In this document: one piece after another, positions 46,702 through 53,861 of the stretch | Numbering within the stretch: the first letter of the stretch is position 1 | How the letters are laid out: each line of letters opens with the position of its first letter | NCBI RefSeq assembly: GCF_021739485.1 | Contig: NZ_JAJFNK010000009.1 | Span: 62,001-126,000 of the forward strand | Direction: 5' to 3' | Origin: Alicyclobacillus tolerans | GTDB taxonomy: Bacteria > Bacillota > Bacilli > Alicyclobacillales > Alicyclobacillaceae | DNA length: 64,000 nucleotides | The notes under the pieces: model-generated | What the model was told of the DNA's origin: nothing | What the model saw: the letters and a program-made list of their open reading frames with translations, nothing else | The model's database searches: none | Made by a program: the position numbers and the translations under genes

Positions 46702-47007
46702 GTGCGACTCGGAGTCAATATAGAATTTGAAGGAAAGCATTACGATATTCTCGAATTGCCCGTAGACGCTTTTTTGCAGCTCATTCCAGGGCTCAACATG
46801 GAACAGTTAAAAAGGATAGAAAAGCGGTTCTCCGCCTTTTGGACGGATCCGACGGTGGTTCGCAGGCACATCCTGGACTTTGCTGCCGAACAAGCGGGAA
46901 CATCCATTGATTTTTTGTTGATGCACCGTCAAAAGATCCGGTTTGACGATACCGACATGGACGACTACATTCAAGACCAAACCCAGCAAGGAACCCGTCC
47001 TTGTTAA
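46702..47007 (+). CDS. Small protein of unknown function
   Basis: A 101-residue soluble protein starting at a GTG (46702) after GGGAAGGA. It is mixed in charge with an acidic tail (DDTDMDDYIQD) and shows no recognised motif. It precedes the glycosyltransferase gene by 70 bp on the same strand and may be co-transcribed with it. Confidence 0.55.
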   Translation: MRLGVNIEFEGKHYDILELPVDAFLQLIPGLNMEQLKRIEKRFSAFWTDPTVVRRHILDFAAEQAGTSIDFLLMHRQKIRFDDTDMDDYIQDQTQQGTRPC

Positions 47008-47077
47008 TTCGGGCCGCCGGGTAAGGCGGCGCGTCTCGGCAGGAGGCGGCAGGGTTCGCGGAGCATGAGGAGTGCCA

Positions 47078-48217
47078 ATGAATTACATAAACGTGTTAGC
47101 CGCCGGAAATGAACGTGGTGGAGCAGCATCGCACTTGCTGACGCTGGCAAAGACTGTACAGCAGTTTGACGTGCAATCGATTCGCATGGTATTGGCAGGC
47201 CGCGGATACCTGGAACAAAAACTGTCCGAGGCGGGCATTGCTATTCGCATCCTGGAAGGAAACGTCCCTCAGGTTGTGGCTCAACTTGTGGACTTACAGC
47301 GATCGTCAGATGGGACGTCGCTCATACATGCCCATGGTCCGAGAATGAACCTTTTAAGTTACTTAGCAGTGCGAAAAACGCGGCAGCCTTGGACCTCGAC
47401 ACTGCACAGCGATCCGCGGCAGGACTTTTTAGCCAGCCGATGGAAAACCGCCGTGCTCACTCGCATCAACTTATTCTGTTTAAACCGCACAACGGGTTTG
47501 TTTGCTGTGAGTCCTGACTTCGAAAGGATATTTCCGGGCAAATCCGTTTTTTTCGTGCCAAACGCGATTCTCCCATTTCATCTGTCCGAAGACAGGCTGA
47601 CATATAAAGCGAATCTATGCTCACAATTGGGGATTTCTATAGACGCGAAACTGGTGGGGATGGCGGTCAGGCTGGATCCTGTGAAGGATGTCGCCACGGT
47701 TTTGCGCGCGGCGTCACAGCTCCCCGAAGACGTGCATGTGGTAGTTGCAGGAGACGGGCCGCAAAGACGGGAGTTAGAGGCGTCGGCCGCGGCCTTAGGA
47801 ATCCAAGACCGAGTGCATTTTTTGGGTTTTCTGGAAGACATTCATTCGTTTTATGCGGGTTTGGACGTGCACGTGCTGGCTTCTCGCAGCGAGGGAACAG
47901 GACTGTCAATTTTGGAAGCCGGACAAATCGGAGTCCCCAACATCGGTTCTCAAGTCGCGGGGATTGAACAGGTGATATCCAATGGAAAAACGGGTCTGAC
48001 GTTCCCCGTCGGCGATGACAAAGCGTTGGCTGCCGCAATCCGGGACATGCTCCAGGACCCAAAGCGCGCAAGGCTCATGGCGGAACGGTTTCAAACGGAA
48101 GTTTTGCCCGCGTTTTCCCCGCAGGGGATGTTGGAAGCCTATTTGGACGGATACCGGCGAATTCTCGTGCATCTCAGCGGATCGCGCCGACGTTGGGGCG
48201 GAAGGACAGAACGGTAG
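47078..48217 (+). CDS. Glycosyltransferase family 4 protein
   Basis: A 379-residue GT-B fold glycosyltransferase. The N-terminal acceptor domain begins with AAGNERGGAASHLLTLA. The C-terminal donor domain shows RLDPVKDVATVLRAA, VVAGDGPQRRELEASA, VHFLGFLEDI and the EX7E-type motif ASRSEGTGLSILEAGQIGVPNI. It likely transfers a sugar to a wall polymer, teichoic acid or exopolysaccharide; the acceptor is unknown. The ATG at 47078 follows GAGGAG. Its 3' end overlaps the convergent gene by 44 bases. Confidence 0.9.
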   Translation: MNYINVLAAGNERGGAASHLLTLAKTVQQFDVQSIRMVLAGRGYLEQKLSEAGIAIRILEGNVPQVVAQLVDLQRSSDGTSLIHAHGPRMNLLSYLAVRKTRQPWTSTLHSDPRQDFLASRWKTAVLTRINLFCLNRTTGLFAVSPDFERIFPGKSVFFVPNAILPFHLSEDRLTYKANLCSQLGISIDAKLVGMAVRLDPVKDVATVLRAASQLPEDVHVVVAGDGPQRRELEASAAALGIQDRVHFLGFLEDIHSFYAGLDVHVLASRSEGTGLSILEAGQIGVPNIGSQVAGIEQVISNGKTGLTFPVGDDKALAAAIRDMLQDPKRARLMAERFQTEVLPAFSPQGMLEAYLDGYRRILVHLSGSRRRWGGRTER

Positions 48218-48713
48218 ACTTTCCCTCTACGCCTTTGATTGTGGTGTTTGGCGTCACAATGACAGGCTCGATGATCCCTCCGCCGTGAAAGTCGTACATA
48301 TCTGGATTGCCCGCTTTGCCGGATTGAACCAACTCCAGTGAGGTGAGTTTCGGATCGGATTGCACAGCGCAGAGCCACATGGCACCCGTTGGCCCCACTG
48401 TGCGATTTCGAATCAAAGTCACCTTGGCGTAACGGGCTTGGTCTGAAGTCGTCAACCACTGCCCGGTACCCGTAATGACCCAGCCAGCGTCAGGGCTAAA
48501 GTGAAGAAGCGTCACGGTTTGCGTGTGGTCCGGGTTCGTTTTCACCCCGAGTGCCATGTCCGGCGTTTTATAAATTAACTGCCCCGCACCTGATTGCAAG
48601 ACGCGTTGCGGGGACTGATTTCGCCACAGCACGGCGATGTAGACCCCCGTAAAAACGACGACGCCTGCAGCGAGGAATGCAAGGAACTGACCGATGACAG
48701 TTTGTTTGCGCAA
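48174..48713 (-). CDS. Membrane-anchored protein of unknown function
   Basis: A 179-residue protein with an N-terminal helix (residues 9-30, FLAFLAAGVVVFTGVYIAV) and an extracytoplasmic domain rich in beta-type sequence and no cysteine pairs. The start follows AAAGGAGGATTTCAG. It is divergent from the rhomboid gene 41 bp away. No family was recognised. Confidence 0.6.
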   Translation of the reverse strand: MRKQTVIGQFLAFLAAGVVVFTGVYIAVLWRNQSPQRVLQSGAGQLIYKTPDMALGVKTNPDHTQTVTLLHFSPDAGWVITGTGQWLTTSDQARYAKVTLIRNRTVGPTGAMWLCAVQSDPKLTSLELVQSGKAGNPDMYDFHGGGIIEPVIVTPNTTIKGVEGKSTVLSFRPNVGAIR

Positions 48714-48754
48714 CTGAAATCCTCCTTTTAGTTGCAGCGGTGGAGGTGAGGTGA

Positions 48755-49417
48755 ATGAACTTTAGGAGAAGGCCTTATGGCAGCTCAGCACTGCAGCGCT
48801 CTCTGTGGCGGCGTGCCGTTGCAACTTGGATTATTGTCATTGTAAACGTATTTTGGTTTATTGTCGTCGAAGGCACGCGGGGATACAATACACTAGGATT
48901 GGTCGCTTCCGGGGCTTTGGAACCATCAGGCGGCTGGTACCGATACATATCCGCCATGTTTGTCCACTTCGGGATACTGCATATCGGCCTGAACATGCTC
49001 TCGCTCGGATCTTTATACGTCGTGGAACTCCTCATCGGTACACCCGCATACATTGTCGTATACCTGTTTTCCGGGGTCGTAGGGAACATTGCTTCTGCAG
49101 TTTTGACCCCTGGAATTGCGGCGGGGGCTTCTGGAGCCGTCTTTGGCGTCTTCGGCGGCGCTCTAACGCTTTCTTTCGTTGGTGTACTGCCCAAATCGAT
49201 ACGCAATCAGTTGCTGACTTGGTTGGCGATTAACCTGGTATATGATTTTTCCAACCCCCAGATTGGCACCATGGCCCATCTCGGCGGATTGGTTACCGGG
49301 ATGTTGATGACATTTGCATTTCACAAACGAAAGGGAAACGGTATCAAAACCAGAATTCTGGCCGTTGTGAGCGTTCTAGGGGCAGGATGGGCGTTAATTT
49401 TGGCTTTTCTTAGTTAG
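48755..49417 (+). CDS. Rhomboid-family intramembrane serine protease
   Basis: A 220-residue protein with six predicted helices. The catalytic serine is in GAAGASGAVFGVFGG-type sequence (read here as IAAGASGAVFGVFGG) and the histidine in MAHLGGLVTGML. The oxyanion/N-side motif is HFGILHIGLNMLSLG. Rhomboids cut substrate transmembrane helices; the substrate is unknown. The start follows GTGGAGGTGAGGTGA. The promoter of the next transcript begins 35 bp after the stop. Confidence 0.92.
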   Translation: MNFRRRPYGSSALQRSLWRRAVATWIIVIVNVFWFIVVEGTRGYNTLGLVASGALEPSGGWYRYISAMFVHFGILHIGLNMLSLGSLYVVELLIGTPAYIVVYLFSGVVGNIASAVLTPGIAAGASGAVFGVFGGALTLSFVGVLPKSIRNQLLTWLAINLVYDFSNPQIGTMAHLGGLVTGMLMTFAFHKRKGNGIKTRILAVVSVLGAGWALILAFLS

Positions 49418-49452
49418 AGTCATGCGTGCTCCAATTTCCGATAATTTTCTTG

Positions 49453-49481
49453 TTGCAAATTGTCGGGGCAGGTCTTATACT
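49453..49481 (+). promoter_or_regulatory. Promoter of the speD transcript
   Basis: TTGCAA (49453-49458), 17-bp spacer, TATACT (49476-49481). It places the start of transcription near 49488, giving a leader of about 207 nt. Confidence 0.78.
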
Positions 49482-49487
49482 ATCATT

Positions 49488-49690
49488 CGTAATCTTTGCG
49501 GCTCGGTCCGCTAGGAATTAAATGGTGGCTCGCACGTACGGGACCATCGATACTTGTAGTTGAGTTATATCCGGCACTTGACTTCACTTAAAGGGTTAGG
49601 ACCTCGAAGGACTAACTTTCCCCCGTGGTGAAGGGCGGGGTGCCTACATGCCGTGTGGCATGTACTCTGTACGGGAAAAGGGGGATTTTT
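49488..49690 (+). ncRNA. Structured leader of speD, class not recognised
   Basis: The leader contains several hairpins in series: GCGG/CCGC (49499-49512), ATGGT/ACCAT (about 49523-49550), GTTAG-CCT-CGA-AGG-CTAAC (about 49596-49618), and TACATGCC-GTGT-GGCATGTA (about 49644-49665). CCCCC (about 49620) could also pair with GGGGG beside the speD SD (about 49680), which would sequester the ribosome binding site. I find no match to SAM-I, T-box, ydaO, ykkC or M-box cores. A regulatory RNA sensing polyamine or SAM is an inference. Confidence 0.6.
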
Positions 49691-49694
49691 TGTC

Positions 49695-50078
49695 ATGGAC
49701 ACATTTGGTCGTCATGTAATCGCAGAATTATGGGGTTGCCCAGCAGACAAGCTCAATGATTTGCAAAGCATCGAGCGCATTATGGTCAATGCAGCTTTAG
49801 AAGCGGGAGCTGAAGTTCGAGAGGTTGCATTCCATAAATTTGCTCCTCAGGGTGTCAGTGGCGTAGTGATTATTTCGGAATCCCATTTGACAATTCACAG
49901 TTTCCCTGAACACGGATACGCGAGCATCGACGTTTACACTTGCGGTGATCGAATAGATCCGAACGTAGCTTGCAACTACATCACGAAAGCTTTGTCAGCC
50001 GGTCGGTTGGAATCCATTGAAGTCCCGCGCGGTGTCGGGGCGATTCCACTGGAGGAAGTTAAGGTGCGAGCTTTTTAA
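49695..50078 (+). CDS. speD: S-adenosylmethionine decarboxylase proenzyme
   Basis: A 127-residue class 1B SAM decarboxylase that supplies the aminopropyl donor for spermidine. The proenzyme cleaves itself at the Glu-Ser bond in [20 protein letters not shown], turning the serine into a pyruvoyl group. [11 protein letters not shown] holds a conserved cysteine and acid. The length fits the Bacillus/Thermotoga type. The ATG at 49695 follows AAGGGGG; the longer frame is leader sequence. No spermidine synthase gene is adjacent. Confidence 0.95.
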   Translation: MDTFGRHVIAELWGCPADKLNDLQSIERIMVNAALEAGAEVREVAFHKFAPQGVSGVVIISESHLTIHSFPEHGYASIDVYTCGDRIDPNVACNYITKALSAGRLESIEVPRGVGAIPLEEVKVRAF

Positions 50079-50182
50079 TGGTATTTCGACCTTAGCGGTT
50101 TGAGGCCTTTACGTGTTGCACCGCATTCGGATTTTCCTTGACTAAAGCAGTTGCACTACCTAAATTTAAACGAAAATAAAAC

Positions 50183-50214
50183 AAAGCGAGAGCTCAAGCG
50201 GCTCTCGCTTTTTA
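50183..50214 (+). terminator. Terminator of speD
   Basis: AAAGCGAGAGC/GCTCTCGCTTT stem, 7-base loop, T-run. A small duplication of ATTGGACAAATTG/AATGGACAAATTG follows near 50240-50270. Confidence 0.9.
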
Positions 50215-50330
50215 CGATCCGTTTTTTTGCGCAAACTTCAATTGGACAAATTGCCAATGGACAAATTGTCATTGGTCAGCTTTAATGGGTCAACCCACTG
50301 CCCGAAGTTTTAAACCGCGATGTGGATACC

Positions 50331-50828
50331 TTACTCGCCTGCGAATACCCGTTCGTGGTGCGTGGGCAACGGGCGATCCAGGAGTACCTTGCCGTTCCCA
50401 GCATCGACGATCACCATGTACTTGTTTTCGTCATCTGCGGCAATAGCCATGTACACTAAATTCGTCCGGATATTGCGCAATTGCAGCGTTTCGACCTTCA
50501 TCTTGGGATGTGCGGCAAGGACCGCTTTCTTGGCCTCACCTGGGCTGCATTTGGCGTATTTCTGGAGTTTGTGGGTATACGCATCACGACCCGCCTGAAA
50601 CGCATCACGCAGCGTCTCTCGAGACACCTGGACACTGGAGTGCACGTCCCAATGGTGTGCTGCCCCAGCGTCGCGTGCTTCACCGGGATCCATGGTGACG
50701 GCTTGAACATCACCGTGAGCCATGCTGGCCTCACTGTGGCGACTTTGAAGAGCCTCACTCGCAAACGCCGACGGAGAGCTCATTACCAACATCCCAACAG
50801 TGCTTATACCAAGAACCCATTTCTTCAT
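50331..50828 (-). CDS. Secreted PepSY-like protein
   Basis: A 165-residue exported protein. The signal peptide (residues 1-23, ending SAFAS) is followed by a His/Ala-rich spacer. A C-terminal domain with SPGEAKKAVLAAHPKMKVETLQL and YMVIVDAGNGKVLLDRPLP resembles PepSY domains, which often inhibit proteases or act in metal and heme systems. The ATG at 50828 follows AAGGAGG. Monocistronic. The PepSY assignment is moderate. Confidence 0.72.
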   Translation of the reverse strand: MKKWVLGISTVGMLVMSSPSAFASEALQSRHSEASMAHGDVQAVTMDPGEARDAGAAHHWDVHSSVQVSRETLRDAFQAGRDAYTHKLQKYAKCSPGEAKKAVLAAHPKMKVETLQLRNIRTNLVYMAIAADDENKYMVIVDAGNGKVLLDRPLPTHHERVFAGE

Positions 50829-50906
50829 TATCAAATCCTCCTTAGCCAGCCAATACCGATTCATATTCTCTCCATGCGAAGGGAAAATATGTATGAAAAT
50901 TAGGGG

Positions 50907-50936
50907 TTGATTTTTAGGGGGGAAACTCAGTATAAT
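50907..50936 (+). promoter_or_regulatory. Promoter of the RNA / tRNA-Ala transcript
   Basis: TTGATT (50907-50912), 18-bp spacer, TATAAT (50931-50936). Confidence 0.7.
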
Positions 50937-50942
50937 ACTCCT

Positions 50943-51078
50943 TGTCGGTACGGACAGGGCATCGTAAACCAGACGAACCCCGTAAGCACGGTGTTTTAAG
51001 TGGTTGATGACTCGGCAGTTTGCCCGCCGATTACTGAGCCCCGAAGAGTAAGGGCAAGGTTGGGGTTGGTTTTACAGA
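50943..51078 (+). ncRNA. Structured RNA of unknown class upstream of tRNA-Ala
   Basis: After the promoter comes a hairpin CCTTGTC/GACAGGG (50940-50960). A closed domain follows, in which GTAAACCA...AACCCC (50966-50983) pairs with GGGGTT-GGTT-TTAC (51062-51075). Inside lies CTCGGC/GCCGA-CTGAG (about 51014-51042). There is no open frame with a start signal. It may be a processed leader of the tRNA transcript or an independent small RNA. It does not match tmRNA, SRP or 6S landmarks that I know. Confidence 0.5.
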
Positions 51079-51091
51079 AACGCTATAACAT

Positions 51092-51166
51092 GGGGGATTA
51101 GCTCAGCGGGAGAGCACTGCGCTGGCAGCGCAGGGGTCAGGGGTTCAAATCCCCTATCCTCCACCA
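51092..51166 (+). tRNA. tRNA-Ala (GGC)
   Basis: Acceptor GGGGGAT/ATCCTCC, D-arm GCTC/GAGC, anticodon stem CTGCG/CGCAG with loop CTGGCAG (GGC), T-arm AGGGG/CCCCT, and an encoded CCA. Confidence 0.97.
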
Positions 51167-51302
51167 CAGTACGCCGATGAAGCGGACCGGAATTCGATTT
51201 TTCGGAGGAGGCCCGCTTTTGTATGGGTACAACCCTGCCGCATGGTGAATGGTTTCTGAATGACGAACCGCGACGCCATGGGAAACAATGCGGTTTCAGT
51301 AG

Positions 51303-51332
51303 TTGACATTGGGGCTGAAAGTAAGGTACAGT
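51303..51332 (+). promoter_or_regulatory. Promoter of the tRNA-Phe-Gly-Cys operon
   Basis: TTGACA (51303-51308), 18-bp spacer, TACAGT (51327-51332), 20 bp before tRNA-Phe. Between tRNA-Ala and this promoter an AAGCGG/CCGCTT hairpin (about 51179-51214) with TTTTG may end the first transcript. Confidence 0.7.
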
Positions 51333-51351
51333 AATGACTGTTCCCCATCTT

Positions 51352-51427
<76 letters not shown>

Positions 51428-51530
51428 CGATAACCCCTAAAGTGTTCGACGCAAAAGTCGCAGGTCAACGTCTCGTGTGCAGGGATGGGGTTTCGTTTAG
51501 TAGGATTTTTGAGCAGTGTTTCTAGATTTT

Positions 51531-51605
51531 GCGGAAGTGGCTCAGGGGTAGAGCATCGCCTTGCCAAGGCGAGGGTCGCGGGTTCGAATCCCGTCTTCCG
51601 CTCCA
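51531..51605 (+). tRNA. tRNA-Gly (GCC)
   Basis: Acceptor GCGGAAG/CTTCCGC, anticodon stem TCGCC/GGCGA with loop TTGCCAA (GCC), T-loop TTCGAAT, encoded CCA. Only three bases separate it from tRNA-Cys. Confidence 0.97.
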
Positions 51606-51608
51606 TAT

Positions 51609-51683
<75 letters not shown>

Positions 51684-51705
51684 ACGTAAAACCCTAGTGT
51701 ACCAA

Positions 51706-51739
51706 GGCTTTCCGAGACTTTCGGAAAGCCGATTTTTTT
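51706..51739 (+). terminator. Terminator of the tRNA operon
   Basis: GGCTTTCCGA/TCGGAAAGCC stem with a five-base loop, then GATTTTTTTG. The direct repeat GTGGGAATCTC/ATGGGAATCTA follows near 51754-51777 and may belong to the attachment region. Confidence 0.92.
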
Positions 51740-51795
51740 GTCTAGGGAGGCTCCGTGGGAATCTCATGGGAATCTAAGGTTTGCGAACCCGTCCC

Positions 51796-52953
51796 TCAGC
51801 CACGTTTCTTCAATCGCTCAGACTGCCCGAAAATTGCTTCGCCAAATTGCCCGGCAACTTCAGTTCGCTGTTCCTTGATGACGTGTGTGTAGGTGTCTTC
51901 GGTTACTGCTGTACGAGAGTGCCCCAAGCGGTCACTTACGAGTTTCGTCGGAACCTTTAGCTGGAACAGGAGTGTTGCATGGGTATGTCGCAAATCGTGT
52001 GGTCGAATGTCTGGAACGCCTGCATGCTTGATCGCACGCTTGAACTGTTTGTGAATTGTAGTGTACGGTGCAGGTGTGCCGTCCCTCCGACAGATTACAA
52101 GATCGTGGTCTTGATAATCAGAACCCATCATCAACTTCTCTTCCGCCTGTCGTATCTTGTGATGACGTAACTCATTTATCGTAAATGGATCGAGTTCCAC
52201 TGGGCGTTTACTCCGATGAGTTTTTGTGTCTTCTAGTTCACGGATTCCCCCCTTTTTCTCAACCATAGATTGCCGAATGTAGACACACTGTGCATCCAAG
52301 TCAACGTCACTCCATTGCAGGCCGCACATCTCAGCCTTTCTTGCGCCACTCATACCCAACAGAAAGAATGCAATAAAATACTGCTCATTTCGGGCTGCTT
52401 CCAAAAATCGTTCAAGTTCCTCTTTAGTCCAGACCTGATGCTCATAGTGATTTGCCTGTGGAGCCTTTATTGCATCTGTTGGATTCTTGGCCATTAAGTC
52501 CATGTTCACGGCTTCTGCAAAGGCTCCGTGAAGCATGTGGTGCAAGTGTTTGACCGATGTTCCGCTTAATGGCTTTGGTTCGCGAGTTAGCAACTTTGTG
52601 TACATTTCCCGGATGTGTTGGGCCGACAACTTTTGTAGCTCCAGATGACCCAAGTGAGGGATCGCGTGGACGTTCACTAGCCACCGATACTGCTTTATTG
52701 TGTTGTAGCGAGTTCCATCAACGGCCCTTGCTGCTAACCACTCCGTAAGGTACTTTTCCACAGTCTGCTTGTTCGGCTCGATGTAGGTGTTCGTCTGCAA
52801 TTGACGGATGGCCTCGCATCGTGCTCTGTACGCCGCCTGTGCAGTCTTGAAGCCCCCAATCTTGTCGTAGGTCTTTTTCCCATTCACCCATCCGCGATAC
52901 AAACTGTACCTATACCCATTGCCATGCGGTTCCACGCCCGGATATTTTCTCAT
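51796..52953 (-). CDS. int: Tyrosine recombinase (integrase) of the mobile element
   Basis: A 385-residue phage-type integrase. The N-terminal arm-binding domain (1-45, GNGYRYSLYRGWVNGKKTY) is followed by the SAM-like core-binding domain (about 60-155) and the catalytic domain. The first arginine is in GMSGARKAEMCGL, the H-x-x-R box in RPHDLRHTHATLL, the histidine in LGHSRTAVT and the tyrosine nucleophile in EDTYTHV, all intact. The start follows GGAGGA. The gene's 3' end faces the tRNA cluster, so the left attachment site should lie between 51683 and 51796. Confidence 0.95.
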   Translation of the reverse strand: MRKYPGVEPHGNGYRYSLYRGWVNGKKTYDKIGGFKTAQAAYRARCEAIRQLQTNTYIEPNKQTVEKYLTEWLAARAVDGTRYNTIKQYRWLVNVHAIPHLGHLELQKLSAQHIREMYTKLLTREPKPLSGTSVKHLHHMLHGAFAEAVNMDLMAKNPTDAIKAPQANHYEHQVWTKEELERFLEAARNEQYFIAFFLLGMSGARKAEMCGLQWSDVDLDAQCVYIRQSMVEKKGGIRELEDTKTHRSKRPVELDPFTINELRHHKIRQAEEKLMMGSDYQDHDLVICRRDGTPAPYTTIHKQFKRAIKHAGVPDIRPHDLRHTHATLLFQLKVPTKLVSDRLGHSRTAVTEDTYTHVIKEQRTEVAGQFGEAIFGQSERLKKRG

Positions 52954-53206
52954 GCTACTCGTCCTCCATTTCGAATCTCAAAAAATCAAATCGAATGAGT
53001 ATAGACGAGTCGCGCCCGAAAGCACCCCCTATCCGCGAAAAAGTTAAAACCTCGGTCTTGATTGTACCTCTTCCTTTCTAATGAACGGAATCTAGCACCA
53101 ATAAAAATATTTTTGGAGATTCTAGCGCAACCAGTGACGTTTTTTGAAAGCAAACGAGTATGCTTATCCGCTTTCAAATTCAAGGGCAGATAAGGAGACG
53201 GAGATC

Positions 53207-53395
53207 ATGAAAGAGACTTTGACACCAGAAGAGGTTGCACAATTGCTTGCGAAGGAGTTTTTGACGCCACAGGAGATCGCTAAGTTAATGAGACTAAACG
53301 TCAAAACCGTTTATGTTCTTCTGGATAACGGAGAACTGCAAGGCAAGAAATGGGGAAACCAGTGGCGCGTTCACCGCAGCCAGTTGAATGCGTGA
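53207..53395 (+). CDS. Helix-turn-helix protein, excisionase-like
   Basis: A 62-residue MerR/excisionase-type DNA-binding protein (EFLTPQEIAKLMRLNVKTVYVLLDNGELQGKKWGNQWRVHR, given in parts: TPQEIAKLMRLNVKTVYVLL and GKKWGNQWRVHR). The repeated LTPEEVAQLLAKEF / LTPQEIAKLM at the N terminus looks like an internal duplication. The ATG at 53207 follows AAGGAGACGGAGATC. It is divergent from int and likely controls excision or int expression. Confidence 0.8.
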   Translation: MKETLTPEEVAQLLAKEFLTPQEIAKLMRLNVKTVYVLLDNGELQGKKWGNQWRVHRSQLNA

Positions 53396-53585
53396 AAAGA
53401 TACAAAATATTTATCGACACAATTCGACACAAAATTGGTTGTGCGCTGAGAGTTGTTAGAGTCCCAATGAAACGCCTAAAATACGCTGGATATAGCGTCA
53501 AAGTGACTCAATAGCGAGAAACGAACACTGCATTTATGATAAATAGTGTCACGGTTCGACATCCACTAAGAAGGAGTGAACGACA

Positions 53586-53735
53586 ATGAACGAGTGGCTC
53601 AAAATTGAGGAAGCGGCTCAAATCCTGCGTGTTAATCCAACCACATTAAGGATTTGGGCACGAGAAGGCAAAATCAAAGCGAGAAAGTATGGTCGTTGCT
53701 GGAGGATTCATCGCAGTGTTGTTGAGGCCGCCTAA
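53586..53735 (+). CDS. Second small excisionase-like helix-turn-helix protein
   Basis: A 49-residue protein: LKIEEAAQILRVNPTTLRIW followed by AREGKIKARKYGRCWRIHRS. It matches the excisionase/MerR-type winged HTH and is a paralogue of the 53207 product. The ATG at 53586 follows AAGGAGTGA. A perfect hairpin follows its stop. In the 190-bp gap before it, the 10-bp repeat CGACACAATT/CGACACAAAA near 53413-53433 could be a binding site. Confidence 0.78.
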   Translation: MNEWLKIEEAAQILRVNPTTLRIWAREGKIKARKYGRCWRIHRSVVEAA

Positions 53736-53740
53736 CAACG

Positions 53741-53772
53741 ACAAAGGCCAGCGTCCTACCGCTGGCCTTTGT
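53741..53772 (+). terminator. Hairpin after the second excisionase gene
   Basis: A 13-bp perfect stem ACAAAGGCCAGCG/CGCTGGCCTTTGT with a six-base loop; the T-tract is short (within TTTGT), so termination may be partial. Confidence 0.75.
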
Positions 53773-53861
53773 AAAACCGTCTCAGTTCCTATTCATCCGA
53801 TGCTTTACAACCAATACTCCAACGCATTGCGAGTGCGTTTGGAACACTGGAGGGATTAGTC

